A DNA stretch of 64,000 nt from Achromobacter animicus (GCF_902859585.1 NZ_CADIJM010000010.1:62001-126000), one strand, 5' to 3'; shown: positions 45,124 through 54,068, counted from the stretch's first letter. Notes: generated by a model from the letters alone, not told the origin. Made by a program: numbers and translations.

Positions 45124-45210
45124 TGGTGGAGGAGGTTGGATTCGAACCAACGTAGGCGCAAGGCCAACAGATTTACAGTCTGCCCCCTTTAACCACTCGG
45201 GCACCCCTCC
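45124..45210 (-). tRNA. tyrU: tRNA-Tyr (anticodon GTA)
   Basis: 87 bases with encoded CCA and the long variable arm of tRNA-Tyr. Acceptor GGAGGGG pairs with CTCCTCC with one G-U pair, the anticodon loop is CTGTAAA, and the T-loop is TTCGAAT. It is the first gene after the promoter at 45226-45254; the 146-base gap to tRNA-Gly holds nothing else recognised. Confidence 0.96.
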
Positions 45211-45225
45211 AGCGGAGAACTTGAG

Positions 45226-45254
45226 ATTATGAACACTTTCAAATCCGCTGTCAA
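45226..45254 (-). promoter_or_regulatory. Promoter of the tRNA-tufB unit
   Basis: Minus strand perfect TTGACA (45249-45254), 17 bases, CATAAT (45226-45231, 5/6), with an A/T-rich stretch just upstream (AATTTTGAATTTTTCG) like an UP element. The predicted start is about 10 bases before tRNA-Tyr. Confidence 0.85.
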
Positions 45255-45323
45255 ACCATTCGGACGAAAAATTCAAAATTTCAGTTCCACCTCCGCCGCG
45301 TTTCCGCGCAGAGGGGGCGAAGC

Positions 45324-46487
45324 TTACAGGTTTCCGCGAATTGCTGCACGGAAAAGCTGAGAATATTTTTCTGCGGAGAAATTTACCGGGTTGGTTCCAG
45401 CGGACGGATCCTGGCTCGCCATGTGCCCTACCCGCTCGGCCTGGGCATCGTCCAAGCCGATTTCCGCCAGCGTGTGGGGGATGCCGACTGCCTGGCGCAG
45501 CCCCAGCACCCACTCAAGCACTGCCCCGGGTCCCTGCTGCGGCAGGCCGAGGTAGCGAGCGAGCGCTTCAAGACGCGGCGCGACCGCATGCTCGTTGGCT
45601 TTCAAGACATAAGGCATGAGGATGGCGTTGAGCAACCCGTGGTGTGCGTCATACAGCGCGCCAAGCGGATGTGCGAGCGCGTGCATCGCGCCCAGGCCGC
45701 GCTGAAACGCGGTGGCGCCCATACATGAGGCGGTAAGCATCTGCTGACGCGCCTGCAGGTCGGCACCATCGGCGACGGCCTGCGGCAGATACTCCTTGAT
45801 GAGGCGCATGCCTTCGAGTGCGATGCCGGCCGCCATGGGATGAAATACCGGCGAACAATAGGCCTCGAGATTGTGCGATAGCGCATCCATGCCCGTGGCA
45901 GCCGTGATTTTCGGCGGCAGGCCGACCGTGAGCTCGGCGTCCAGGATCACGATGGACGGCAGCATGCGGGCGTGGAAGATGATGCGCTTTACTTGCGCGG
46001 CCTCATCGGTGATGACGGAGGCGCGCCCGACTTCGGAGCCCGTGCCCGCGGTGGTGGGCACGGCCACGACGGGCGCCATGGCGGCGGCATTGACGCGCAG
46101 GTAGTTGTCGCCGATATCTTCGAAGTCCCATAGGGGCCGGTCCTGCCCGGCCATCAAGGCAATAGCCTTTGCCGCATCAAGCGCGGAGCCGCCGCCGAAG
46201 GCGATCACACCATCATGTTGCCCTCGCTTGAACGCAGCCACGCCGTCATCGACGTTGCGACCGGTCGGATTGCCCTTGATGTCGTGGAACACCGCGCAAT
46301 TCAGCCCCGCATCGCAGCATGCGCTTACCGCGTCGCGAACCATGGGCAACGCAGCGAGCCCCGGATCCGTCACGAGCAATGGGCGTGTCATGCCAAGCTC
46401 GCGGCAATAGCCCGCAAGCTCCTTGATGCGCCCGGGGCCTGCCTTGATGTTGGTGGGATAGTTCCAGTTGACGGCGGGGACGGTCAT
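45324..46487 (-). CDS. Iron-containing alcohol dehydrogenase
   Basis: A 387-residue protein of the type III (Fe) alcohol dehydrogenase family. NAD-binding region FGGGSALDAAKAIALMAG and PTTAGTGSEVGRASVI. Metal ligands lie in GMDALSHNLEAY (Asp, His) and GLGAMHALAHPLGALYDAHHG (two His). The family interconverts alcohols and aldehydes with NAD(P). It lies 24 bases after an aldehyde dehydrogenase and follows a glutamine-synthetase-like ligase, so a gamma-glutamylated amino alcohol is a possible substrate. The start at 46487 has AGGA upstream. Confidence 0.88.
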   Translation of the reverse strand: MTVPAVNWNYPTNIKAGPGRIKELAGYCRELGMTRPLLVTDPGLAALPMVRDAVSACCDAGLNCAVFHDIKGNPTGRNVDDGVAAFKRGQHDGVIAFGGGSALDAAKAIALMAGQDRPLWDFEDIGDNYLRVNAAAMAPVVAVPTTAGTGSEVGRASVITDEAAQVKRIIFHARMLPSIVILDAELTVGLPPKITAATGMDALSHNLEAYCSPVFHPMAAGIALEGMRLIKEYLPQAVADGADLQARQQMLTASCMGATAFQRGLGAMHALAHPLGALYDAHHGLLNAILMPYVLKANEHAVAPRLEALARYLGLPQQGPGAVLEWVLGLRQAVGIPHTLAEIGLDDAQAERVGHMASQDPSAGTNPVNFSAEKYSQLFRAAIRGNL

Positions 46488-46511
46488 GATGCGAATCCTG
46501 ATGGCGCGGCG

Positions 46512-47918
46512 TCAGAGGCTGCGCAGATGAAAAGACTTGGGCTGCGTGAGCTGTTCGTATCCGACGGCCGACAAGGACACGCCCCGTCCCGATTGTTTGA
46601 CGCCCGTCCACGCCAGCGCCGGATCGAGGTAGTCGCAGCGGTTCATGAAGAACGTGCCGGTGCGCAGCTGCCTGCCGATACGCAACGCGGCGGCTTCGTC
46701 CTGCGTATAGGCCGCGGCGGTCAATCCATACGGACTGTCGTTCATCAGCGCAATGGCTTGATCGTCGCTGTCGACCGGCATGATGCCAACCACCGGACCA
46801 AAGCATTCGTCGCTCATGATGCGCATCCGGTGGTCAACCTGAGTCAGTAAAGCGGGCGCCACATAACACGAGCTTTTGCTCATAGATGAGCCTTCACTCG
46901 CATTCTTGAAATGCGAGTGATCAATCAGATTTACCGCACCTGAACTGACCGCCTGTTCGATGACGTCGAGAATCTCTGCCGCCGCGCGGGCACGCACAAC
47001 GGGGCCAAGCGTCGTGTCCGGCTGCAACGGATTGCCCAGCACGTAGCGGTGCGTCAAGGCAACGGCGCGCTCGACAAACGCGTCATGTACGCCGCGCGCC
47101 ACGTAAATGCGCTGGATGCCGCAACAGGACTGGCCGGCGTTGAAGAAGGCGCCGTCGACCAACGACTCTGCCGCCGCGTCAAGGTCGGCGTCTTCTCGCA
47201 CATAGGCCGGATCGTTTCCGCCCAGCTCCAGCCCGACGCCGATGAAGCGGCCCGCCGCACTTTCCTCGACGACGCGCCCTCCCCGCACCGAGCCGGTAAA
47301 GGAAACGTGGCCGATCTCGGGAGCGCGGATCAGCCGCTGCGTGATGTCGTGGCTGGCGTGCAGGTATTGAAAGACGCCTCTCGGCGCCCCCGCGTCTCGA
47401 AACGCGCGATCGAGGAGTTCCGCGCACAGCGGCGTCTGGTCCGAATGCTTGAGGATGACGGTGTTGCCCGCCATCAAAGCGGGCACGATGCTGTTCACCG
47501 CGGTCAGCAAGGGATAGTTCCACGGCGCGATGGTGAGCGCCACGCCGATGGGCTCGCGGCTGATGAAACGTGTGAAGCCGGCTTGCGCGGGCGCGGCGAT
47601 GGGCGCGAGCGCTGTTTCCGCGATGCCGATCATGTGACGCGCCCGGGCCGCGAAGCCGTCCACCTCGCCGGGCGCGTGGCGCAACGGGCGGCCCATCTGG
47701 ATGGTGATGGCGCGCGCTATCTCATCCTTGGCCGCCACGAAATGCGCCACTGCGGCCTCGACGATGCGCCCCCGCGCGGTGATGCCGAGCGCGTGCCATT
47801 CCGGCTGCGCGCCCTGTGCGTTGGCCAGCGCCTGCGCGATCTGCGCATCGCTGGCATATGCGCGGCGGACGACCTCGCGTCCGTCTATCGGGCTGATGGT
47901 GATCAGTTCGTCGGTCAT
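46512..47918 (-). CDS. Aldehyde dehydrogenase family protein
   Basis: A 468-residue protein. TIAPWNYPLLTAVNSIVPALMAGNTVILKHSDQTPL (cofactor site), VSFTGSVRGGR, GLELGGNDPAYVREDAD (Glu), FNAGQSCCGIQRIYV (catalytic Cys) and DECFGPVVGIMPV are in order. The segment LIDHSHFKNASEGSSMSKSSCYVAP (about residues 333-357) is Ser-rich, locally A/T-rich and contains a perfect 11-base inverted repeat in the DNA. It is flanked by the Fe-alcohol dehydrogenase and the GS-like ligase genes and would oxidise the aldehyde formed by the former. Confidence 0.88.
   Translation of the reverse strand: MTDELITISPIDGREVVRRAYASDAQIAQALANAQGAQPEWHALGITARGRIVEAAVAHFVAAKDEIARAITIQMGRPLRHAPGEVDGFAARARHMIGIAETALAPIAAPAQAGFTRFISREPIGVALTIAPWNYPLLTAVNSIVPALMAGNTVILKHSDQTPLCAELLDRAFRDAGAPRGVFQYLHASHDITQRLIRAPEIGHVSFTGSVRGGRVVEESAAGRFIGVGLELGGNDPAYVREDADLDAAAESLVDGAFFNAGQSCCGIQRIYVARGVHDAFVERAVALTHRYVLGNPLQPDTTLGPVVRARAAAEILDVIEQAVSSGAVNLIDHSHFKNASEGSSMSKSSCYVAPALLTQVDHRMRIMSDECFGPVVGIMPVDSDDQAIALMNDSPYGLTAAAYTQDEAAALRIGRQLRTGTFFMNRCDYLDPALAWTGVKQSGRGVSLSAVGYEQLTQPKSFHLRSL
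46894..46920. repeat. Perfect inverted repeat inside the aldehyde dehydrogenase gene
   Basis: TCACTCGCATT (46894-46904), 5-base loop, AATGCGAGTGA (46910-46920). It lies in a short A/T-rich patch, unlike the rest of the gene. Confidence 0.85.
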
Positions 47919-47943
47919 GGCGGCCCTGGTGGCGATGAACAGT

Positions 47944-49329
47944 TCAGATGATTTCGAAGTAGCGCGCCAACTCCCAATCGGTCACATGGCGCCGGAACTG
48001 CCGCTCTTCCCACTCGCGCGTCGCGGCATAGTGCTCGACGAACGCATCGCCAAACAGCTGACGCGCCGCTTCAGATGCGCGGAGACGCTGCGCTGCCTCC
48101 CACAAGGTGGTGGGCAGATGCAGATGCGCCGGAAACTCCTGCGTGTAGGCGTTGCCCTGCACCATGGGCTCGGGCGTCAGTCCTTGTTCGATGCCGTGCA
48201 AGCCAGACGCCAGCGCCGCGGCCAGGGCCAGATAGGGATTGGCGTCGGCCGAGCCGATGCGCACTTCGACGCGCTGCGATTTGTCGCTGCCGGGAATGAG
48301 CCGCAGCGCCGTCGTCCTGTTTTCCATGCCCCAGGTGGCGTCCAGCGGGGCCCAGTAGCCGGGCACCAGGCGCGAATAGCTGTTGATGGTCTGCGCGTAC
48401 AACGCGGTGAACTCGGGCAGGTAGTGCTGCACACCCGCCATGAAGGCGGCCTGCGTGCTGCTGACGCCATGCGGCTGCGACTCGTCGAAGAAGGCCGATC
48501 GATCCGTGTCGTGGTGGCGCAGCGACAGATGGATGTGGCCGCTCTGTCCGGGATGCTCGTGCGACCACTTCGCCATGAAGGTGGCCATCAGGCCGTTCTG
48601 CTGCGCGAGCGCCTTGGTGAAGGTTTTGAACAGAAATGCCTTGTCGGCCGCGGCCGCCGCCCGGTCCACGGCAAGCGCCGCTTCCAGCACGCCCGGGCCG
48701 GTTTCGGTGTGCAGGCCTTCGATGGGCATGTCCATGCGTTCGCACAGGTCGAGCAGCTTGCGGTAGAAGTCTCCCTCGACCGTGCTGCGCAGCACCGAGT
48801 ATCCGAAATTGCCCGGCGTCCAATTCTCCATGTTGCGGTAGTGCTTGGCGCGGACCGAGTGCGGTGTCTCGCGGAACATGAAGAACTCGTACTCCAGTGC
48901 GGCGTAGACGTCATAGCCCATGTCCGCCGCGCGATCGATCACGCGGTGCAGCAGGCGGCGCGGGCAGATGGCGGCGGCATCGCCTTCGAATTCGGCCAGG
49001 AACAGCAGCATGTCCTCGCCGCCGGGGCCTTGCTCCAAGGGAAGCCGGCGCGCGCTCTGCGGCACGATCCGCATTTTTGCATCCGGGTATGCCGTGTGCC
49101 AGCCGGTGTAGCGGGTGTTGTCGTAGAGCTGGTCGTCGAGGTCCCATCCAAGGACCACGTCGCAAAACGCGAGGCCGGATCGCAATGCGCCCAGAAACTT
49201 GTCGCGCCGCAGGTACTTGCCCAGCATGACGCCGTCGACGTCGGACAGGCCCACCTTGATATGCGAGAGCGGGCTGGATTGGACCAGCCGCTCTGCGTCT
49301 TCCAGCGTTGCTACCCCTAGTGCGTGCAT
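47944..49329 (-). CDS. Glutamine-synthetase-like gamma-glutamyl ligase (PuuA/GlnA-type)
   Basis: A 461-residue protein of the glutamine synthetase superfamily: YAALEYEFFMF (first metal Glu), IEGLHTETGPGVLEAAL (metal Glu), GLMATFMAKWSHEHPGQSGHIHLSL (metal His region), NSYSRLVPGYWAPLDATWGMENRTTALRLI (Arg region) and VEVRIGSADANPYLALAAALASG (last metal Glu). The adenylylation loop of true GlnA is not evident. Relatives glutamylate putrescine, isopropylamine or ethanolamine. The two dehydrogenase genes downstream fit such an amine/amino-alcohol route, although no gamma-glutamyl hydrolase is seen here. AGGTGAAC precedes the ATG. Confidence 0.82.
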   Translation of the reverse strand: MHALGVATLEDAERLVQSSPLSHIKVGLSDVDGVMLGKYLRRDKFLGALRSGLAFCDVVLGWDLDDQLYDNTRYTGWHTAYPDAKMRIVPQSARRLPLEQGPGGEDMLLFLAEFEGDAAAICPRRLLHRVIDRAADMGYDVYAALEYEFFMFRETPHSVRAKHYRNMENWTPGNFGYSVLRSTVEGDFYRKLLDLCERMDMPIEGLHTETGPGVLEAALAVDRAAAAADKAFLFKTFTKALAQQNGLMATFMAKWSHEHPGQSGHIHLSLRHHDTDRSAFFDESQPHGVSSTQAAFMAGVQHYLPEFTALYAQTINSYSRLVPGYWAPLDATWGMENRTTALRLIPGSDKSQRVEVRIGSADANPYLALAAALASGLHGIEQGLTPEPMVQGNAYTQEFPAHLHLPTTLWEAAQRLRASEAARQLFGDAFVEHYAATREWEERQFRRHVTDWELARYFEII

Positions 49330-49378
49330 GCTTGTTCACCTTGTGGCTGAAGCGTTGCGCGGGACTGCACGTTTTTCC

Positions 49379-49407
49379 AGTCTAGTCACGATGCCACATG
49401 TTGGCAA
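49379..49407 (-). promoter_or_regulatory. Candidate promoter and operator of the GS-like ligase operon
   Basis: Minus strand TTGCCA (49402-49407), 17 bases, TAGACT (49379-49384). The spacer is largely occupied by the inverted repeat TGCCA-N5-TGGCA (49392-49406), a plausible repressor site. Confidence 0.5.
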
Positions 49408-49501
49408 ACGTGCCCTGCCCTGTAATTGAACGGCATCCCCGCCGGCTCGCCCTGCACACACACGCCGCTCCCCGTGGTTTCCCTAGGGTGCGCAAACGCG
49501 T

Positions 49502-50503
49502 TCAGTCCAGCGACACGCCCGCCGTCTTCACCATTTCGGCCCAGTACGCGGTGTCCTGCTGCAGCCGGCTCTTGAAGGCGTCCGGCGCGCTGCCGACGGG
49601 TTGGCTTCCGCCGCTGTTGATCTTGGCAATCACGGCGGGCGACTTCATGGCGCGGTCCACGGCCTGCGCCAGGTACGCAACGCGCTCGGGTGGCGTGCCG
49701 GCGGGTGCGAAGAGGCCGTACCAGTCGTCGGCGGTGATGCCTTCAAGTCCGGCCTGCTTCAGCGTGGGTGCGCGCTTGAACACGCCGACGCCGTCGCCAT
49801 GGCTCATGGCGAGGATCTGCAGTTTTCCGGCGGCCACCATAGGCTCGGCCGATGCAGGTGACGTGATCAGCATGTCGACAGTGCCGCCCAGCAGATCCGT
49901 CACGGCGGGCGCGGCGCCGCGGTACGGCACGTGCACCAGCTTGACGTCGGCCTTCTTGGACACCAGCGCCCCCATCAGGTGGCTCATCGTGCCGTTGCCG
50001 GGCGTGGCATACGTAATGACACCCGGCTGCTTGCGTGCCGCTGCCAGATAGGCGTCCAGCGTCTTGTACGGCCCGTCAGCACGCGACACGAGCACGAGCG
50101 GCGCCGAGGTGATCTGCGAGATCGGCACGAAGTCCTTGAGCGGATCGAAGCCCACATTCTTGTACAAGCGCGGATTGACGGCCATGACGCTGGTCTGCGA
50201 CATCACGAGGGTGTAGCCGTCGGGCTTGGCGCGCGAGACCTGCGCGGTGCCGACGTTGCCGCCCGCCCCCGAACGGTTCTCGACCACCACGCTCTGGCCC
50301 GTGATGGCGCCCAGTTCCTGCGCGATCAGACGCGCGACGCCGTCGTTGCCGCCGCCGGGAGGAAACGGCGAGACCACGGTGATGGCCTGCTTCGGATAGT
50401 CCGCCAACGGCGCTGGCGCCTGCGCGTGCGCCGTGACGCCCCACAACAGGCCGGCCATCGCGGCGGCGGCGGTCTTGCAAGCGTGCAATGCGTGTTGCTT
50501 CAT
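49502..50503 (-). CDS. Tripartite-tricarboxylate-type (Bug) periplasmic binding protein
   Basis: The start at 50503 (MKQHALHACKTAAAAMAGLLWGVTAHAQA, signal peptide; AAGGGGAAATCCAG upstream) gives 333 residues. Bug-family features: YPKQAITVVSPFPPGGGNDGVARLIAQEL, VENRSGAGGNVGTAQVSRAKPDGYTL, VHVPYRGAAPAVTDLLGGTVDM, GLFAPAGTPPERVAYLAQAV. These proteins bind carboxylates and amino-acid-like compounds for TctAB-type transporters. No permease genes are nearby, which is usual for the greatly expanded Bug families of Bordetella/Achromobacter. It follows the organosulfur genes in the same direction and may serve their substrate. Confidence 0.92.
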   Translation of the reverse strand: MKQHALHACKTAAAAMAGLLWGVTAHAQAPAPLADYPKQAITVVSPFPPGGGNDGVARLIAQELGAITGQSVVVENRSGAGGNVGTAQVSRAKPDGYTLVMSQTSVMAVNPRLYKNVGFDPLKDFVPISQITSAPLVLVSRADGPYKTLDAYLAAARKQPGVITYATPGNGTMSHLMGALVSKKADVKLVHVPYRGAAPAVTDLLGGTVDMLITSPASAEPMVAAGKLQILAMSHGDGVGVFKRAPTLKQAGLEGITADDWYGLFAPAGTPPERVAYLAQAVDRAMKSPAVIAKINSGGSQPVGSAPDAFKSRLQQDTAYWAEMVKTAGVSLD

Positions 50504-50658
50504 CTGGATTTCCCCTTGAGTTGGCGGCCGGATACTCGGCCGTCCTTTGCATTCCGGTTCGCCATGAACCGTCCGCACCCCGCCGGCAAAGGCCGCCGGG
50601 GCGTACTGATCAGGTTGAAGCGTGGGTATCGCCGCGCGTGTCGGCGCGGCGGCGGGCG

Positions 50659-52266
50659 TCAGCCGGCCGGAGCCCCGGGGAACCGGTAGGTGGCACGTTC
50701 CCGCTCGTCGATCTGCTTGACGAGGTTGGTTTCCCAGGCCAGGTACTGGCGCGCCGCCGCTTTGTTGCCGTCGTGGCGGTCATGCACGAAAAAGAGGTAG
50801 TCGATGCAGTCGCTGTCGGGTGGGTCGGCGGGCGTGGATTCCAGCGCAATCCCTTGCGCGGTCCAGCTTTCGGGCGTGCCCGTGTTCGCCTTGACGTCTG
50901 AAACGCCCAATGCGCGAACATCGTTCGCCGCCCAGGCCGCCAGTGCGGCGTCCTCGGCCAGCAGGATGACGGGACGTGCGGGATCCAGGGTCAGCCGTTC
51001 CAGACGCGGCCGGATTGACCAGCGCGCGCCGGCGACGTGGCGCGCCCGATACCGCATGCTGGGGCGGATATCGATCGCTTGCGCGCCGAGCGACAGCGCG
51101 TCCGCAAGCTGCGTATCGGACAACACGGTGATCGGCGGCATCAGCGCCGCGGCCACGTCGTTCCGCAGCGACGCGTCGCTTCCTTCTTCAAGTGTGCAAG
51201 CGTCCCAGCCCATCTGCCGCAACCAGCTCGCGACGACAGGGGCGCGCACGCCTTCCGCATCGAACACGACGATGCGTGCGCCGCGCACGGCGATGTACTG
51301 GTCCGTCGCCTGGATAAGCTGGCCGCCCGGTGCGTGCTGCGCGCCCGGCAGCGAGCCTTGCGCGAATTCCTCGGCGCTGCGCACATCGCACAGGAACGTC
51401 GTACGCGCGGAATCGCCTAGCCAGGCCTGTACCTGCGCCGCGTTTGCCGACGGCACGCCATGGCGCCGGGCGAGCTGCGCGGAGCGCTGCGCCAGCGCCG
51501 GAACGTCGTCCTGCGGAACGTCGTCGGCATAGCGGCGGCGCGCGCCGTGTTCGAGCTGCAGATCTTCGAGGTACCAGCCTTGCGTGCCGTTTTCGAGCGC
51601 GTAGACGGGATTGGGAACGCCAAGATTGATCAGCGTCTGCGCGCCGATAATGCTGCGGGTGCGGCCGGCGCAGTTGATCACGATGGTGGTGTCCGGCCGC
51701 GTCGCGAGCGTATGAGCGCGCAGCGCCAGTTCGCCGTTGGGGCAGCAGATGCCGCCCGGGATGCTCATCTTCTGGTATTCCGCAAACGGACGGCCGTCCA
51801 GCACGATCAGGTCGTCGCCGCGGCGTTGACGCTCGGCCAGTTCGCGGGCGCCGATGCGGGGGGTGTGGAAAACCTCTTCGGCCAGTTCGCCGAAGGTCTT
51901 GCTGGGCACGTTGACGCCCGCGAATGCCGCGTAACCATCACGCTGCCACTGCGCCAGCCCGCCCGCCAATCGGTGCACGTTGGTGTAGCCCAACGCGGCC
52001 AGTGCGCGCGCAGCACGCGCCGCAGTGTCGTCATCGCCGCCGTTGTCGTAGACGACAACGCGCGCGCCAAGGCGCGGCGCAAGACGCACGATGTCGATTT
52101 CGAGCCTGCTGTACGGCACCGGCGCGGCGTAGAAGAGATGGGACTCGCCATACTGGCCATGTTCGCGCACGTCCAGCAGCGCGATCTCGCCGCCATCGTG
52201 CAGCCACTGCTTGAGCGTATGCGAATCGACGCTGGCGGATTGTTGGTCGTGAGAGGACTGCATCAT
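50659..52266 (-). CDS. Four-domain rhodanese-like protein with one catalytic cysteine
   Basis: A 535-residue protein with four rhodanese folds: about 15-115, 135-240, 265-365 and 375-460. Only the second has the active-site loop with Cys199 (TTIVINCAGRTRSIIG). The equivalent positions read VVYDNGG, VVFDAEG and ILLAEDA in the others, which are therefore non-catalytic. The C-terminal 60 residues (SDCIDYLFFVHDRHDGNKAAARQYLAWETNLVKQIDERER) form a separate helical tail. Such proteins move sulfane sulfur, for example from a thiol to sulfite or cyanide. The ATG overlaps the lyase stop as ATGA, so it is coupled to C-S lyase synthesis. Confidence 0.88.
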   Translation of the reverse strand: MMQSSHDQQSASVDSHTLKQWLHDGGEIALLDVREHGQYGESHLFYAAPVPYSRLEIDIVRLAPRLGARVVVYDNGGDDDTAARAARALAALGYTNVHRLAGGLAQWQRDGYAAFAGVNVPSKTFGELAEEVFHTPRIGARELAERQRRGDDLIVLDGRPFAEYQKMSIPGGICCPNGELALRAHTLATRPDTTIVINCAGRTRSIIGAQTLINLGVPNPVYALENGTQGWYLEDLQLEHGARRRYADDVPQDDVPALAQRSAQLARRHGVPSANAAQVQAWLGDSARTTFLCDVRSAEEFAQGSLPGAQHAPGGQLIQATDQYIAVRGARIVVFDAEGVRAPVVASWLRQMGWDACTLEEGSDASLRNDVAAALMPPITVLSDTQLADALSLGAQAIDIRPSMRYRARHVAGARWSIRPRLERLTLDPARPVILLAEDAALAAWAANDVRALGVSDVKANTGTPESWTAQGIALESTPADPPDSDCIDYLFFVHDRHDGNKAAARQYLAWETNLVKQIDERERATYRFPGAPAG

Positions 52267-53456
52267 GAGATTCGGAGGGAGCGAAGGGGTTGGGTCAGCG
52301 CGGCAAGACCGCGTTCCAGGTCGGCGATGAGGTCGTCAGGATCTTCCAGGCCGATATGCAGGCGCAGCATGGGACCGCTGGCCTGATAGCCGGGAAGCGA
52401 TCGCGAGTTCTGCAGAAAGACCGGAATCACCAGGCTTTCGAAGCCGCCCCACGATGCGCCGATGCCAAAGAGCTGAAGGCTGTCGATAAGCCTTTCGGCA
52501 TCCGCCTCGGTGTAGGCGTCCGACAGTTCGATCGTCAGGAGGCCATTGGCGCCATTGCAATCGCGCCGCCAGATGGCGTGGGAGGGATCGCCCGGCAAGG
52601 CGGGATTCAAGACGCGCGAGACTTCGGGCCGCGCCTGCAGCCACTGCGAGATCTGCAGCGCGCTGCGGGCGTGCTGCGCCATGCGCAACGGCAGCGTGCG
52701 CATGCCGCGCAGCACCAGGTAAGCGTCGTCGGCGCCAACCGTCTGGCCAAAGTCGATCGTTGCGCGTTCCAGTGCACGCCAGGCACGATCGTTGGTGACG
52801 ACCGCGCCCATCATCACGTCGGCGTGGCCGCCGAGGTATTTGGTGGCGGCCAGGATGGAAATGTCGGCGCCCAATGCGAGCGGCTTTTGCAGCAAACCGG
52901 ACGCCCACGTGTTATCCACAGCCAGCCAGCAGCCGTGTTTTTTTGCAGTTGTGGATAACTCGGTGAGGTCCGGCATCTCGTACGTCAGGGACCCGGGCGA
53001 CTCGGCGTAGATCATGCGGGTATTGGGCCGGATCAGCGGCTCGATGCCCTGGCCATCGGGGCGGTAGTACGTGAATTCGATCCCCAGGCGCGTCAGGTGT
53101 TCGGCGCAGAACCGCCGCACCGGCTCGTACACGGCATCGGTCAGCAGCACGTGGTCGCCCGCGCGAAGATAGGCGAGCAGCACAGTGGCGATCGCGGCCT
53201 GCCCCGTGGGGTACAGCTTGGCGCGATAGCCCTCTTCCAGTTCGATCAGCGCATCTTCCAATGCGTGCGTGCTGTCGGTGCCGCGCGCGCCGTAGGATGG
53301 CAGGCGCTCCTGTTCGCGGCGCGCCCGCGTATCGCGCCACGCCTGCACACTGTCAAAGACATATGTGCTGGCGCGCGTGACCGGGGTATTGACCCAGCCT
53401 TGATGAGGACGTCCCGCGCGCAGCAGGCGCGTCGCGGACCGGAAGGGTTTGCTCAT
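52263..53456 (-). CDS. PLP-dependent C-S lyase (cystathionine beta-lyase/gamma-synthase family)
   Basis: The start at 53456 (MSKPFRSATRLLRAGRPHQGWVNTPVTRASTYVFDS) gives 397 residues; the upstream part of the frame is not conserved. Cys/Met metabolism PLP-enzyme features: YGARGTDSTHALEDALIELEEGYRAKLYPTGQAAI, TRMIYAESPGSLTYEMPDL, WLAVDNTWASGLLQKPLALGADISILAATKYLGGHADVMMG with the PLP lysine in TKYLGGH. It should cleave C-S bonds (cystathionine or cysteine conjugates). It starts 2 bases after the thiol dioxygenase stop and overlaps the rhodanese gene. Two perfect DnaA boxes lie inside it. Confidence 0.88.
   Translation of the reverse strand: MSKPFRSATRLLRAGRPHQGWVNTPVTRASTYVFDSVQAWRDTRARREQERLPSYGARGTDSTHALEDALIELEEGYRAKLYPTGQAAIATVLLAYLRAGDHVLLTDAVYEPVRRFCAEHLTRLGIEFTYYRPDGQGIEPLIRPNTRMIYAESPGSLTYEMPDLTELSTTAKKHGCWLAVDNTWASGLLQKPLALGADISILAATKYLGGHADVMMGAVVTNDRAWRALERATIDFGQTVGADDAYLVLRGMRTLPLRMAQHARSALQISQWLQARPEVSRVLNPALPGDPSHAIWRRDCNGANGLLTIELSDAYTEADAERLIDSLQLFGIGASWGGFESLVIPVFLQNSRSLPGYQASGPMLRLHIGLEDPDDLIADLERGLAALTQPLRSLRIS
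52912..52920 (+). other. Perfect DnaA box TTATCCACA inside the C-S lyase gene
   Basis: An exact 9-base match, paired with an inverted copy at 52950-52958, about 10 kb from the proposed oriC. Confidence 0.7.
52950..52958 (-). other. Perfect DnaA box (inverted) inside the C-S lyase gene
   Basis: TGTGGATAA, the reverse complement of the consensus, 29 bases after the previous box. Confidence 0.7.
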
Positions 53457-53458
53457 GA

Positions 53459-54046
53459 TCAGCGCCGCGTCTGCACGCCGATGGGCATGATCTTGCAGGT
53501 GCCGGTCTCCAGGTCGAAGCCCAGGCGTTGGTCCAAAGTTTCCAGCGCGCGCCCGTACATGTGCAGGTGGCGGATGACGCTGTCGCCCTGGATCTCCACG
53601 GCGTGGATGTCGTCGGGCATCAGGGCGATGCCGCTGCCGGGACCGACGACGACGGTGTCGACCTTTTCCAGCTTGCCGACGCCGGGTTGCGAGCCGTCGT
53701 CGATGCGGTCGTACACGTAGTTGTATTCCACGCCCTCGACCGCGGCGATACACGCCCAGGTGGTGTGGTTGTGCGGCACGATCTTCTTGCCCGGGCGCAT
53801 CACGTTCAGATAGAGCGCGTAGCTCTTGTCGGCGTCCTCGGCGATGAGGTAACGGGCCTGGCGTTCTTCGCCTTCAGGCGGCGGATAGCGGTCGGCGCCC
53901 CACCACGCGGTGTTGCCGGCCAGGGCAACCAGCTCGTCCAGGACAGATTGCAGGCTGTCGCGGTTCAGGCCCTTATTTCCTACAGTTTTTTTAATATTTT
54001 CGACCGCGCTATCGATGCCGGCCTGTTGAGGATGTGCAGTGCTCAC
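53459..54046 (-). CDS. Cysteine dioxygenase-type thiol dioxygenase
   Basis: The start is the GTG at 54046 ([20 protein letters not shown]) with AGAGGGAACG upstream; 195 residues, matching bacterial type I cysteine dioxygenases and 3-mercaptopropionate dioxygenases. Cupin ligands: His92 and His94 ([25 protein letters not shown]) and His148 ([10 protein letters not shown]); a second-sphere motif HLHMY follows at 160-164. The family adds O2 to a thiol, giving a sulfinate such as cysteine sulfinate. It is the first gene of the thiol dioxygenase, C-S lyase, rhodanese unit, under the divergent LysR gene. Confidence 0.88.
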   Translation of the reverse strand: MSTAHPQQAGIDSAVENIKKTVGNKGLNRDSLQSVLDELVALAGNTAWWGADRYPPPEGEERQARYLIAEDADKSYALYLNVMRPGKKIVPHNHTTWACIAAVEGVEYNYVYDRIDDGSQPGVGKLEKVDTVVVGPGSGIALMPDDIHAVEIQGDSVIRHLHMYGRALETLDQRLGFDLETGTCKIMPIGVQTRR

Positions 54047-54068
54047 GTCGACGTTCCCTCTTGTTTCA

